NCBI GenBank assembly: GCA_021234155.1
Contig: JAJEKV010000034.1
Location: 11,992,697-12,056,696 of the forward strand
Direction: 5' to 3'
DNA: 64,000 nt
Source: Isoetes taiwanensis
Lineage: Eukaryota > Streptophyta > Lycopodiopsida > Isoetales > Isoetaceae
Shown here: positions 34,141 to 45,090 of the stretch, piece by piece
Layout: every line of letters starts with the position of its first letter
Position numbering within the stretch: position 1 is the first letter of the stretch
Position numbers and translations under genes: made by a program
The notes under the pieces: generated by a model
Told to the model about the DNA's origin: nothing
Database searches by the model: none
What the model saw: only the letters and a program-made list of their open reading frames with translations

Positions 34141-34166
34141 AATTTGCTTACCTTCGGAGATGGCGG

Positions 34167-34180
34167 CCCAGCGCGCTGGG
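34167..34180. repeat. Perfect 14-bp palindrome CCCAGCGCGCTGGG
   Basis: It is perfectly self-complementary with a GCGCGC centre, the same centre as the CTATGCGCGCATAG family of the 1061-9467 element but with different arms. It lies in a short GC-rich island in AT-rich sequence. Confidence 0.85.
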
Positions 34181-34238
34181 TGCGGCAGGCGATTATTGAA
34201 TAATGTTCAGAACAGAATGAAACGATCCATTCTTACCT

Positions 34239-34260
34239 TTACGGGCGTCGCCGCCCGTAA
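34239..34260. repeat. Hairpin TTACGGGCG..CGCCCGTAA
   Basis: A 9-bp perfect stem with a 4-base loop (TCGC), 59 bases after the 34180 palindrome. No gene end is close enough to suggest a terminator. Confidence 0.85.
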
Positions 34261-34299
34261 CTGGGTGGATTAGGCGCTGGAGCAAGGGTTTGAATAACA

Positions 34300-37200
34300 A
34301 TGCGGTGAAAAGATCATGAAAACATCTCAAAAATCGTCATTCACAAATAACAAACATCTGATTTTTCAAGCGAGAGTTTACCTTGCTAGATGAAGTGCAC
34401 GCGCCCAGATGCGCAAGCCCAGGCTGATTTTCCAAACCACGGTTGATTCTCAAAAAGACACGATAGCAAGAAAAACCAAGACTTCAGGGATAGAGGCCGA
34501 TGCTTGAGATACAAAATAAGCGATACGTTGGCTTTCGAAAATGGTTGAAAATTAAGTTTGACAAAAAGCATGATTTGAAAAGTGGTTTGACAAAGCAATA
34601 GAGATTTGCAAGGCATTATTCAAAAAATTCTAAATCATTTCGAAATCCTCAAATATTTTTTAAGCCTACATTTCACCGCGTTGCATGTCCTACGTATTTA
34701 AGCGTTTTTAAGCGGACCCGGGAAAATATTGCATTTTGCTTGGTAGCACTCTGAAATTGTTGGCGTGCAATTTATTAATTATGAATATTAGTGACCGTAT
34801 TGTGTTGAGGACCTCATTTGGTGCAATTTCAAGCACGTCTTCGATTACCTATTCTTGTTTAGTAGTCTGAATTTGTTGCGAGAGAGTTGTATGCATTGTA
34901 GCGAAGTTTGTTGTTTGTGGTACACTAAGCGGTTGTGAGATTCTTTCTTTCCTTTTGCAAATGGCGTGATAATCTCATCACTGGTAAAACATTGAGAATG
35001 TTGCTCTTTGTGAATGGAGGAATGTCAAGCTGTCTAGGAAATGGTTGTGTGAGAGTTTTCAATTTAAGTAATGAAAAATTATGTGTTGTGCAATCAAGAG
35101 TGGTAGAGGAATGACAATTCTTCTTGTGAGATTGTGTGGATCAGAGGCGAGTATGTATGTGGTTTTTCTTTTTTGTAATCAGGAACTTTGTCGGTGAAGG
35201 CACCTATTATTTACGAGGGTCGGCCTCTTCATGCAATAATTTGTCGTCCAGATCCAGCATATTCGTGAAATCTTTGTAAGCATTGTTTCCGCGTTTCAAA
35301 CACTTGTTGATAGTTTTGGATAAGCAAACTTAAGGGTGTGTTCATCTGTTGTTGCACAATGTCGATTAGAGATAATACCTGCCTCCGTTGCAAATTAGCA
35401 ATGTGGTATTTGAGCTATCAGGATGGTTTAAATTTTGTAGGGGCATGGAAAGAAAGTTTGATCCACATCTGGGGCGGCAGAGACAAGTCATTCATTAGAT
35501 GGCATAATTAAATGATATTCAAGTGTTGTGGTCATTTAAAGATTAGTATAGTCCAGTGATGTGACTATTTCTTTCAAGTGTGCCAAATGATATCCGATTG
35601 GAGGAACTATGAAGCGGCCACGCACTTGGTCCTATATCCGTTCATGGAATTTCTAGCTTGTGATCTTTGGGGCTGAAAAATGATATACATTCAATGCCGG
35701 CTTATCGATATGCGTATTTGAAAGTCTAAACCCGACCCGGGTTTTCTTAAACTGACGTGCGGCTGCTTATTGGCGAGAGGATGTTCTCCGGGTCTCGCCT
35801 GGGAAAGAACAACTTGAGTTCTTGGTAGGAAGATTTCCATATCAATTTATAATAGTTATTAGTGTACGGTAATTGGCGATTTACTTCAAATGTTACTCAA
35901 AATAGTTTCATTATGGTATATGTTATAACCTTAGCATTACATGTTCTAAAATTGAATGAGATACCAAATTTGTTTTATGTTAAAAGGTCTTATAGTGAAT
36001 TTTGCTACATGGAAAAAAAAAATGGCGACTGCTGCAACATGCCACAATAGAATAATCTAAGGAATATTCTCCCATGGAACCCTCCAAGCCATCTCCAAAA
36101 AAACCCTCCAAATAAAATTCCCTATCCACATCACCTCCACAACATCGCCATGTCATATCCATGTCACAAAAATTTTTTACTAGAAAAAAAGTTGTTTGGT
36201 AATTTTCTTGCCACATCACCACCCTCACCTTGTCATGTCACCCTTTGCTTGCCAAATCATCACCGTTGTTGCCAAACCACCCATTGTCATCCATTTTTGC
36301 CATAAAAACAAAACATCCTTATTTTCCAAATTTTCTTTTTCCAAAAAGATAGAAGCGAGGAAAAATACATACAATCGCGCTTTGAAAACTCAGCCTCGAG
36401 GAAATCAACTAGGATCGTTTTAAAATAAAAATGACAAAACTAGTCTATCTACACGGCACCTTTATATCTACCCCGGAACACATGTGCTGCTCCGGGCATG
36501 TGCGGCTGACAGAATCGATACCCACTTGGAAGTCAACGCAAGATTTAATAATTGACATGTGTCTATTTGTACCTGAAACTAATTTTTTAAAAGGAGTCTA
36601 TGGGATATATCAATGCTTTTTTTAAGAACCCTAAAATCTAAATCTCGCCAAGATCGACCTGTTTGGTGGTTATGCTGGGCTAATCATGACCAAAACCTCT
36701 CAGAATGATCTTTTTCATGCCAAGAACAACTCTTACACACAAAAATCCAAGGAAAACTCCACAAATCATGCTAAAATTATGTCAAACTATTTTTTGACGG
36801 TCTAGCGTGAAGAATCGCATGAATAGCATTGAGGTGAAGACGATTACGCATGTTGACAACGGAAGGTAACCTTTCTTACACTTTGATTCGGTGCAAAATT
36901 GAGAATATCCTTATGGCGGTAATTTTCGTCCATGATATGAACAGGAATGGCTATTAGCAATATACGCTGTGATGTCAATATTGATGAAAATCTGCCTTTG
37001 GTGAAAGCTTTTTGCGCATTAGCATTTTAGAGGTATATCAAAGTCAACTCAAGATTTACAGGTAAGAAATCTTAGAATAGGTCTACGAATTATCATAAAA
37101 GCTGGCGCTTGCAGTATTAGAGTAGCGTAGATAACACAAAGGAGTTCAAGAAACATAAAATTACAAGCATAGCATTTATGAGTGTTAAAATGGTTAGAAA

Positions 37201-37400
37201 GAGTACGGTTTTTTTTAGTTCAAGCACATTGCGTAAAATTGCTTACACATGTTGGAGGCATAGTGTGAACAACTCATTTGAAAAAGCATCTTTAAAAACT
37301 TCGAAGCTTTTAAGTTATAAGTCATGTGATAGTCTGTATAGCGGGCCCATATTGAACCATTTCGGTATTGAACCTTGAATGTGCTGTGGGGCGTTCACGG
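34300..37400. other. No gene seen
   Basis: AT-rich with stops in every frame. A small GC-rich inverted repeat AAACCCG-ACC-CGGGTTT lies at 35728-35744. Another, weaker one (CCCGGA..TCCGGG) is at 36472-36496. A few 60-80 codon frames look random. Confidence 0.45.
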
Positions 37401-37404
37401 TGCT

Positions 37405-37800
37405 GGCATAAATGGGTTGAAGCGACTACTCATAAGCAGCCTAGGCGATTTTGCCCGATTGGTTAAAGGCATAATAGGTTAGGAGCATCACTTGATTACA
37501 GTATCAGTAGGTCTCGAGTTTGAGTCTTCATAGGTGCTTATATGCATGGGTAATTTGCAAAGATTTGCAGGTAATCATTGTGACATTATAGCCTTGGATG
37601 CTCGAGGGCCGAACATAGTTCTAGTGAAGGCTATGCGGGCCCATGGTAGGCCGTCAGTATTCCGAACAGATATTAATGCACAGTAAATCGTTCAGAACCA
37701 CCCAGAGCATAAATGGGTTGAAGCGACTACTCATAAAGCGTCTAAAGCGGTTTTGCCAGGATTGGTGCAGGAGCATGTCGTTAGGAGCGTCCGCGATCAC
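37405..37800 (+). repeat. Two SINE-like direct repeats about 300 bp apart
   Basis: CATAAATGGGTTGAAGCGAC followed by TACTCATAA occurs near 37406 and again near 37709. Both copies continue with GC(A/G)(G/T)C(C/T), a GATTGGT stretch and TTAGGAGC. The first copy also has a B-box-like GTCTCGAGTTTGAGTCTTC near 37512-37530. A pol III-type SINE, or an ancient short tandem duplication of one, is the likeliest reading. I see no poly(A) tail or target duplication. Confidence 0.5.
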
Positions 37801-38650
37801 AATGGGCTAAAAATGCGTGTTTCAAGTCATATGTGCATATTTCTTGTTGAAAGGACCTAATTCATTGTCCTTAACGGGTGTGTCGAGAAATAGCTTTCAC
37901 AGGTGTCCAGTTGAAAAATGCTATCTCATTGTACATTACTGCAAAAATTTGAATTACGCGGGGAATATTGACTTTTATTTTGACACGGTCGGATTGTCAA
38001 CTTTGGAAGGAATCACGCATATTTTGGGGCTACACTTTTGGTCATAGATTTGCATATTGAAGCAAGCTGCTTGAAATGATATAGCATCAAAACTTCGAGA
38101 TCGTTTGACACTTGCAGGTCGTTTGCTAAGGCTGCCTTTTCTTCATTTTAGAACTTCTTTGGAAACTTTGAGTTTCTTTGCATTACTGCGAGTTTCTTGC
38201 ATAGATTGGTTGTTTAAGCAACACGGAGGTTCTAAATCCAGCACGAAGTTGAAGGTTTTGTGGGAGCATCTTCATGACCATATGCTCATCCTTGACATGC
38301 AATGGGTTGTACCACAAATACATACGCTGCAATATACATGTGGTGATTCTTCTAGGCTCCTCTTCGAGATAGGGGCTATGATGAAAAACCTACGGGGACT
38401 TCGAATTTCGGATCAATTATTTGAATCCTTAATTCCCATATGATACTTTTGTTGAAGGATAGCATTAATAGTATAGTACTTAAACTTTGGCAGCATGGAT
38501 GATATCTGGACATAAGGTTCATCTAGATGTTTTTACGTTTTATTAATATAATATACGTACTTACGTCCAAAAAAAGGGGGGGTATAGTACAACATACCGT
38601 GTATGAAACTAGAGGTGGCCTTCTGCCCACGAAACTTGGTCCCCAGGGTA
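37801..38650 (+). other. Weak + frames, no family
   Basis: Frames at 37817-38047 (76 codons) and 38105-38443 (112 codons) are open. The second ends with EIGAMMKNLRGLRISDQLF, faintly reminiscent of a leucine-rich repeat, but a single unit is not enough for a call. A poly-A then poly-G run sits at about 38570-38583. Confidence 0.25.
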
Positions 38651-38653
38651 ATG

Positions 38654-39121
38654 TCAATGTTCTAAGTCTATTGGCAAAGCCAATTCACAGTTCCAGGGTG
38701 GGTCAGCCGCACATTCATCGCCAGGGCCTGCCGTAGAAGAGTTTTGGGAAAAGCTACTTCCAGAGGTTTTTACGGGTTCATCTTTTGGCACCAAAACTCT
38801 CCCCCTGCAGTACCAAAATCTGGCGAAGCCCGACACATGCAATGTGTTAGAGCCTATATCGACAGCGACCCTTTGGCACTTCTGACATGGGGTGAGTCTT
38901 ACTTGAGCAATTATGGGTAATGTCGCTTTGACTCCATTGAAAAGCTGAGAATCAATTTCGCGATTCGGGTTGGGGAAATTGCCGAGATCTATTAATGGGG
39001 ACTTCAAAGTAGAAGAGTTTGTGGAAACGCCGGACGGTTGTAGGATCCATCTTTTGGCATCGAGGCCCTTTTCATACATGATGACATCGTGCCAAATCCT
39101 GGTCAAATCCAACGCAAGCAA
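38654..39121 (-). CDS. 155-codon frame of unknown function
   Basis: The frame is uninterrupted and starts MLALDLTRIWHDVIMYEKGL. It contains VRLTPCQKCQRVAVDIGSNT and FARFWYCRGRVLVPKDEPVK, and ends in a Ser-rich then acidic tail. It overlaps two units of the 300-bp repeat described at 38700-39640, so the protein itself is internally repetitive at low similarity. Composition is protein-like. The open length may reflect a real retroelement or domesticated gene, or the GC-richer repeat. It contains one C-x2-C pair and no other known motif. Confidence 0.35.
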   Translation of the reverse strand: MLALDLTRIWHDVIMYEKGLDAKRWILQPSGVSTNSSTLKSPLIDLGNFPNPNREIDSQLFNGVKATLPIIAQVRLTPCQKCQRVAVDIGSNTLHVSGFARFWYCRGRVLVPKDEPVKTSGSSFSQNSSTAGPGDECAADPPWNCELALPIDLEH

Positions 39122-39640
39122 GTGTGTCAGAACACCCTATACCTCCTTTGGGCAGCCTGTTGTTGGGTAGGCGAGCTGGCAACTTTCATCATGTCGAACT
39201 GGTTTAGGACTTTGCGTTGTGGCCTCACAAGAGGGCCATATCGGAGCGGGGGCAAAAAGTTTCGTGTAGCCTTTCCATTTAGCGTACCAATAGACGTCTG
39301 ATACTTTGAAATTCTTCCTCTTAGTTTTCTAAGTCTTTTGTTATACATGCACTTTCAGTCTTATTGCAAAAGTATAGCCCTCCCTCTATGCGATGGCATG
39401 GTGCTACATCCTGGTCGAATCCGACATAGGCAAGGGTGCCAGAACACCTCCTCCTCTTCGGGCAACTTGTTGTTGGGTAGGCGACTAGCAACCAAAATCC
39501 TCGTCGAACGGGGTTAGGACTTTGCATTGTAGCCTCATAAGAGGGGAGAGGTCATATCCCAGAAGGCGGACCCCCAAAAAGTTTTCAAGGCAGCCTTTTC
39601 CAGTTGCGCTCGTCCGTGAGGTCATCTAAAGGCCGCCCCC
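38700..39640. repeat. Tandem repeat, three units of about 280-310 bp
   Basis: The phrase ATC(T/C)TGG.(A/C)(A/G)A..CC(A/G)AC..A.GCAA(T/G)TGT recurs near 38818, 39096 and 39405. Matching text precedes it (ATCTTTTGGCA(C/T)C). Units two and three share a long match including GGGCA(G/A)C(C/T)TGTTGTTGGGTAGGCGA, then TTAGGACTTTGC(G/A)TTGT. Unit one is the most diverged. Confidence 0.65.
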
Positions 39641-41239
39641 TCCTAGTGATGACATGCTGCCTTAGGTCTTTGAAGGTTGTGGTTGAAACCTGCTCCATTG
39701 GTGCAGAGTGACAATGCAGAGTGAAATAATGGCACTAGAAATGATGAGGTTGCATCAAAAGAGCAAGCAAGCTTCTTTTCGTTTTTTTGAGAAAGTAACT
39801 ATATGCAAAAACCATGGGAGATGCCATGGCATGAGTGTGGTGAGGTGTCAAAGATGAGTGGTGCAGTGCCAAGATATGAAGGGGTGGAATAATGAAGAAT
39901 GTTCATAGACAATTTGGCAACCTTTAAAAAAAAACATATCTCTCCATGGTCACATGGCATTTCTTTGGACGATGTGGCATGTCACATGATGACTAAGCAT
40001 TTTATGCACTTAAATAGAAAATGACTAGGGCAGTTTTTTGAAAAAGGGTTTCTTTTAGTGGGATAAGTAAGTTATTTTTAGTGCCCCTAAATCTCATTGC
40101 CAATTCCTTTATGAAACGTTAAGAGTTATAACGTTGCTGAATTATATAATCATTGCAAATTCTTCTCACTACCTCATTGTCAATGCTATTTGTGTCTATA
40201 GATCTGCCAGAATGGAGAAAACATTTGATTGGCAGCTTTTGCCTTCAAGTTATTTCATGGTATAACACCAACAGGTCACTGCTTAGTATCAAAATTTAGA
40301 GTATTTCATTTGATGTTTATCTTGATTTTCCAAATAGACCATTGTACCAATTCAACGTTGAGTGAATTTGGCCACGGATATTCAACCATTACTTATGTTG
40401 AGGGACTCGAGCTTAGGATAACCATTACTACATCCATGTTAGTCCTACCGAACCAATGACTTTGGAATGGTAGGTTGCAGGTCCTACCAAACATCAATTG
40501 ATGTGTGGTATGCCATATGTTCCAATTGGGTTGTCCTTCGTCTGTATTGCATTTTGGAGCATTATAGATGTTGGATCCCGATTAAATATTGTAAAGGGAA
40601 GCCAATTGCTCCATGATTCTAGTTTTGCAGCTCCCAACCTCTGCATGTCAATAAACAACCAAAATCATGTCCCAATTGACTTTCCCCTACATAATGTGTT
40701 GATAGTTCTTCTAATTAGATGATAGCGAGTTTATTGTCCAAACATATGCCATAGATCCTGGCTATTTTGATTAGAGAGCATGATGGCAGGTTATCATCTA
40801 TTTGTTAGCAAATTGAAAGGTTCAAGGCGATGCCAGCAAAATATAGTACATGTATCTTGAGGTCTTCTGTTTACTTCTTACAAAAATAGACGTGAAACTT
40901 AACATGAGTGCCAAATCTCAACTCATATACATAACTTACAACATTTATATTGCGGCTTTGTTAACGTCGTTCTCCAGAATCCATCTATTGCACGATTGTG
41001 GAGCTTCAATACTTATAGTTTTGAACATTACCTCCAATGAGGAGCAAGGCTTTTCCACCTTGAAATAGGAAGTCCACATTCATCAAACTCCACACTAGAA
41101 GTACCTAGCTGCAATATGCACTTGTCTAATAAGGTTTTAATGGGCACTTCACCCTACAACTATATTTCAACTTATGCACATTTTCCACCACAACGTCTTG
41201 CTCTTTAGCTAGTCCAACTAAGATGCAACAATAATCATG
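39641..41239. other. No gene seen
   Basis: AT-rich. The frames at 40229-40459, 40498-40722 and 40850-41068 (+) are hydrophobic and unremarkable, with no family features. Confidence 0.4.
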
Positions 41240-41240
41240 G

Positions 41241-42043
41241 TCAAGTGCATTGTGATGCACCGAGATTGCGGGCTTGACATATCGGTGAGTGATTTCTAGC
41301 ATCTCTTTTTAACATCGTACACATCCACAGTTGCAAGGGCAAGGCAATCTTCCTCTTCACCCCAGGAAAGTATATTTTATCTTCCACCATTATGCAAGGA
41401 AATTCAACTCTAGCAGAAGTCATGCTAGGACACTTAACCCATGTCTTCGAGCCCTGTACCACATTTATGGCATAAACAATGCTTAAAAATTTACTCGTAA
41501 AAGGGCACAGTTGCAAGGGCAAGGCAATCTCCCTCTTCCCCTCCAGCAAAATATATTTTATCTTCCACAATTATGCAAGGATTATCCAACTATATCATGC
41601 TAGGACACTTAACCCATGTATTCGAGCCCTCTGCCAAATTTATGGCATAAACTTTGCTCAAACATTTACTTGTGAAAGGGTTCCATCCTCCCAAAATATA
41701 TAGAACCTCGTTTCCATATACAAAACCACTGCTTTGTGGAAAACCCCCTTCAAGCTCTGGATTTGAAGGCACTCCTGCTTTGTTTCTAGATAAAATATTG
41801 AAAGGCGGGAGCCATTGGCAGAGAATTTGGAGTTTGCAAAATATAGGGGGGGTATTTTAATTTTTCCCAACATTTTATAACAAATTTTGTTAAAATTATC
41901 CCACCCTCCCACCCAATGGGGGCCATCGCGGTAAATGTCGGACGTGGGCATGTTATAGCCAGCCTTAAATCGCAAAAATCCGCTAAGTCCACAAAAACGC
42001 TATGTATTTTTTTTTGGGCGTGGGTATAACATGTCAAAGACAC
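41241..42043 (-). pseudogene. Kelch-repeat protein fragment, duplicated and broken
   Basis: The - strand encodes VYGNEVLYILGGWNPF, then SKVYAINLAEGSNTWVKCPS (41590-41772). This is the classic kelch pattern: a YxxGG turn, then Tyr and a Trp about 13 residues apart. A second copy, YAINVVQGSKTWVKCPSM with ARVEFPCIMVEDKIYF, follows at 41241-41570. In that copy the expected GG turn after YF is frameshifted. Upstream (41658-42043) lie frame-broken pieces. Kelch domains form beta-propellers and in plants are usually attached to an F-box in SCF ubiquitin ligases. No F-box is visible here, and only two or three blades remain. It is probably a pseudogene or retro-copied fragment of a host F-box/kelch gene. 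Confidence 0.6.
41326..41680. repeat. 180-bp tandem duplication of a kelch blade
   Basis: CACAGTTGCAAGGGCAAGGC begins at 41326 and again at 41506. The copies remain alike through TGCTAGGACACTTAACCCATG to GTAAAAGGG and GTGAAAGGG. The 60-codon period suits a kelch blade plus linker. Copy B carries a 12-15 base deletion relative to copy A near 41590. Confidence 0.85.
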
Positions 42044-42169
42044 GGATATACCACGGATAAGCCCATGGCGATAACATGACGGATATATAGGGCGCTCCGG
42101 GAATGGGCGGGATAAAATTCAAATGCATGTATTTTCTTTTCCTTATACCTCTGCCTCTACCCTATACCC

Positions 42170-42275
42170 ACCGCCCTTGCTTCAGCTCTGACCCCCCGGA
42201 CTCCAGGACTGGCGGATCCAACTCCGGCCCCCGACTCCAGCGGCTCCATGGCGGATCCAACTCCATCCCTCTTCT
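42170..42275. repeat. CGGATCCAACTCC short repeat
   Basis: GGCGGATCCAACTCC occurs at about 42211-42225 and 42251-42265, with CCCGGACTCCAG and CCCCGACTCCAG variants between. On the - strand it would encode Glu/Leu/Pro/Ser repeats. It is probably low complexity. Confidence 0.6.
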
Positions 42276-43078
42276 CCTTATTCTGTAATGGGGTAAACAG
42301 TATCGCCATTGCAGACATGGAAGGCCCCTGTTTTTCATCTTCTGTTTGAAAAGCATAAAGCCAAGTTCTTGGTGCTCGGGAGAGGGTTTCGTTACAGCAT
42401 AAGCAATGAAGAGCATAAAAGCTTGCATATTTTTGTGATGGTACGATGTTACAAGCCTCTGATGTGCTTTTTTCAAATCTGCCATTAAAAAATCTCCATA
42501 TCTTTTCAAACTAATTTTTTCTTTGCAGGTTTCTTCTCTCTCCAGCTAAGTGATGCTACGACAGGTTTTGTTTTGCACATCCCTTGCAGGTAATCTCTTC
42601 CTGTTATTTTCTATAGTTACTTCATTCTTGTAAATCGTTCGAGATTATAGTAAAGTCTTTCTCTGTTTATATTTCACAGGTGCTGATCCTTTGCTTCGAG
42701 AGGTTTTCTTTGTAGCTCTACGTTTTCCTGACAGGTACCCACTTTTGTGAAGAATGAATACATAAACTTTATGGAAGAGATTAACCTGTATTGCTTACAA
42801 TAAAGGTTAGCATAGAAGAATAAAAAATAAGAGGAAGGAGGAGGTTTTTACCTTGAGAGACCGCTGCTAAGGAAAATTGACTGTTAAATGAGGTCAAATC
42901 TCACATATATCGTTGGGCTTTGTTCTGGCAGCAAAAAAAACCCGGTAACAAATAGGCTGTCTGTACATAAAAGTGTGCATGCAATCTGAAACGTGTCAAT
43001 GGATCGGATGGCAATGTGTCTTTGGAGTTTAAAGCAGAGCATTATATTCTGAATAAGCAGAGCATGCAGCAACATGTA

Positions 43079-43815
43079 ACGAAATTTTAACCATCTTCAA
43101 ATTTCGCCCTCTTTCACCTTATTTTTAAATAGTGAAAAATTCTGTTGACCTTGTGTCAATTTGCATGGGCGGCGCCGCCGCTCCCTCCTCTCCACTCAAC
43201 GTTTTTGCCCTTTTCCTCTGCGTTTCTGCCCTCCTCTGAGTATGCTGCTGTGTGCATGCATCATATCATCTAATACTCGGTTGCTGATTTCAGGTTCATG
43301 AGGCGTGGCTTCTCTCCCTGTACAATTGAGTCAATTCCCTTGGATAAGAGGAGGAACTTTGCGTTTCTGCCCGTTTCCTTCAGTGCCTTGGCAGAAAGTT
43401 TCTGCCTAAATCCGTTTCCTAAATCCGTTTCTGCCTAAATTCGTTTCCTTCAATTGTAGCGAAGTTGCTAAACTCAAATTCGGCTGGGCTTGGCAGATCC
43501 ATGTCCAAAAATTGCCCGGAGTTTTTAGATTTGCAGAAACAAAGAGCTGGGCTTGCTTGAATCCATGTCAAAATTTGCCCGGAGTTTCTAAGATTTGCAG
43601 AAACAAAGGAACACTGAAGCTAGTTTGATCTGTCACAAGATCGGCAAGAACCCATTATGAAGTAGAAACTACTGCAGCAGCGTTTGTGAGATAAAATTCA
43701 CTGAGGAACATCAAGAAAGCAAAATCAAAAGGCAAAAAAATGCTACAGATCTCAAAAATTTCAGAAATTTGAAGCTGGATCGGGCAGAAATTTGAAGATG
43801 GTTAAAATTTCGTCG
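43079..43815. repeat. Inverted repeat pair, about 28 bp
   Basis: ACGAAATTTTAACCATCTTC plus AAATTTC at about 43080-43106 recurs in reverse complement at about 43786-43812. The match is perfect over some 27 bases, and the arms are about 680 bases apart. Confidence 0.8.
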
Positions 43816-43842
43816 GAGAATATGAAGGACCATAAAATTTCT

Positions 43843-43927
43843 GAATGAAATTTTGAGCGAACCTAGCGCGGCGCCACTCGCGGCTCCGCCGCTCGTGACC
43901 CGCCAGGTCGGCCTCAAAATTTCATTC
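43843..43927. repeat. Hairpin with 15-bp stem around a GC-rich loop
   Basis: GAATGAAATTTTGAG (43843-43857) pairs perfectly with CTCAAAATTTCATTC (43913-43927). The 55-base loop is about 75 percent G+C (GCGCGGCGCCACTCGCGG and similar) inside AT-rich DNA. A related GC-rich stretch (GGGCGGCGCCGCCGC) lies near 43168-43183. Confidence 0.85.
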
Positions 43928-44602
43928 GAAACCTAAGATCCTCAGAATACTCCCCTTCCTGAAGTCTGTTTCCATCTAACAGTTCTGTTGCAGACAAGCT
44001 CTTCCTCTTCCTTTGTTTCTTACTCATTCTTTTTAAATCATTGGAGATTAAAAGTAAAGCCTTCTCTGTTTTTACATTTTACAGGTGCTGATCCTTTGCT
44101 TTTCCCGGAGCTGACATACCATATTAAGGAAGTTTACATACCATATTGAGGAGTTTGCCATCATTAATTCTGAAATAACATCACCAGTTATCTGGCTGTT
44201 TGGAGTTTTTTACAGAAATAAGGCAGATACACTTAGAGACACAACATACTTGTCTTGAAAAAGTTTGACATTACTATTGTCATCACATTTATTATTAGAT
44301 ACAAATTTGGCCCAGAGATGGCAATCCGATAAAGGCAAATATATGCAACAGGATGAGTGTACGCAAATACTCTTGTATTACGTGGTACCCACTTGTCTGT
44401 TCATAGTACTGTCAAATTGTAATTTGGTCATATTAGATTCATGTAAACGAATACCGAAATTTCATTTTTTTTACTTGGGTTGTCCTTAGGGGGGGCAAAC
44501 CCTTGGTGAGGTGGAGTTTTAGCATAATTCTAAGGATATCTTGGTATATGCACGAAATTTATGTCACAGGCTATCCCAAGAGCCTACTTCGCCCTTAATG
44601 GC

Positions 44603-45090
44603 GGTCACCCTCGTTACTCGTGGGTCACCCTCGTTACTAGGCAAGATCTTTAACTAAGTGTAGCAGGTAAGCTAGGAACAAAATCTTGAGTCGTAGAACC
44701 TTTGGTGAAGATATGCTAGGAAGAAAATCGTAAGAGTTTTTCTTTGTCAGGAGTTAAATTACAAGCGGCTTGCATTATTTATAAAACAAGGAAGCAAAGA
44801 TTGAAGGTCTAAATTAAGCCATAAAGAAAGCAAGCAAAGATTTATAAAACAGGAAGCAAAGATTGAAGTCTAGGGTAGCCATAAAGAAAGGAAGCAAAGA
44901 TTGAAGGTGCAGCAAAGCGTGAGCCATGGAGCTAGAAGCAAAACATGGTTTTCTTTAAAACTGGATCAATTACGGTCTAGAAGATGAGGAAGAAACGAGC
45001 ACATCGGGATCTTGCATTAAATAGTGTTAAGAGTTGCATTCATGAAGCACATAGGGATGCATTTAAATAGTGTTAGAGTTGCATTCATAG
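44603..45090. repeat. Cluster of small tandem repeats
   Basis: GGTCACCCTCGTTACT is doubled at 44603-44618 and 44623-44638. At about 44790-44910, GGAAGCAAAGATTGAAG and (T)AGCCATAAAGAAAG alternate three times. At about 45016-45090 ATAGTGTTA(A)GAGTTGCATTCAT is doubled. None is coding. Confidence 0.7.

Larger units (their letters stand above)
42572..44112. mobile_element. Unit framed by 130-bp direct repeats (possible TRIM/solo-type element)
   Basis: The sequence from TTGCAG through CTCTTCC, CATTCTT, GAGATTA, AGTAAAG and CTCTGTTT to ACAGGTGCTGATCCTTTGCTT occurs near 42576-42701 and again near 43992-44101. The copies are about 1.4 kb apart at perhaps 80 percent identity. The interior has no coding capacity and carries two pairs of inverted repeats. 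Short terminal direct repeats around a non-coding 1.3-kb interior fit a TRIM-like element. An old segmental duplication of an intron with its acceptor (TTTCACAG/TTTTACAG) is the alternative. I found no primer-binding site. Confidence 0.35.

Noticed and set aside
17049-37530. Possible tRNA genes
   Set aside because: B-box-like sequences exist at 17108 and 37512, but no acceptor stem, anticodon arm or cloverleaf could be assembled.
38105-38443. NBS-LRR resistance gene fragment
   Set aside because: Only one leucine-rich-repeat-like phrase at the C-terminal end and no P-loop or other NB-ARC motif nearby.
42572-44112. Full LTR retrotransposon
   Set aside because: No gag, protease, reverse transcriptase or integrase remnant, no TG..CA ends and no primer-binding site; the interior is non-coding.
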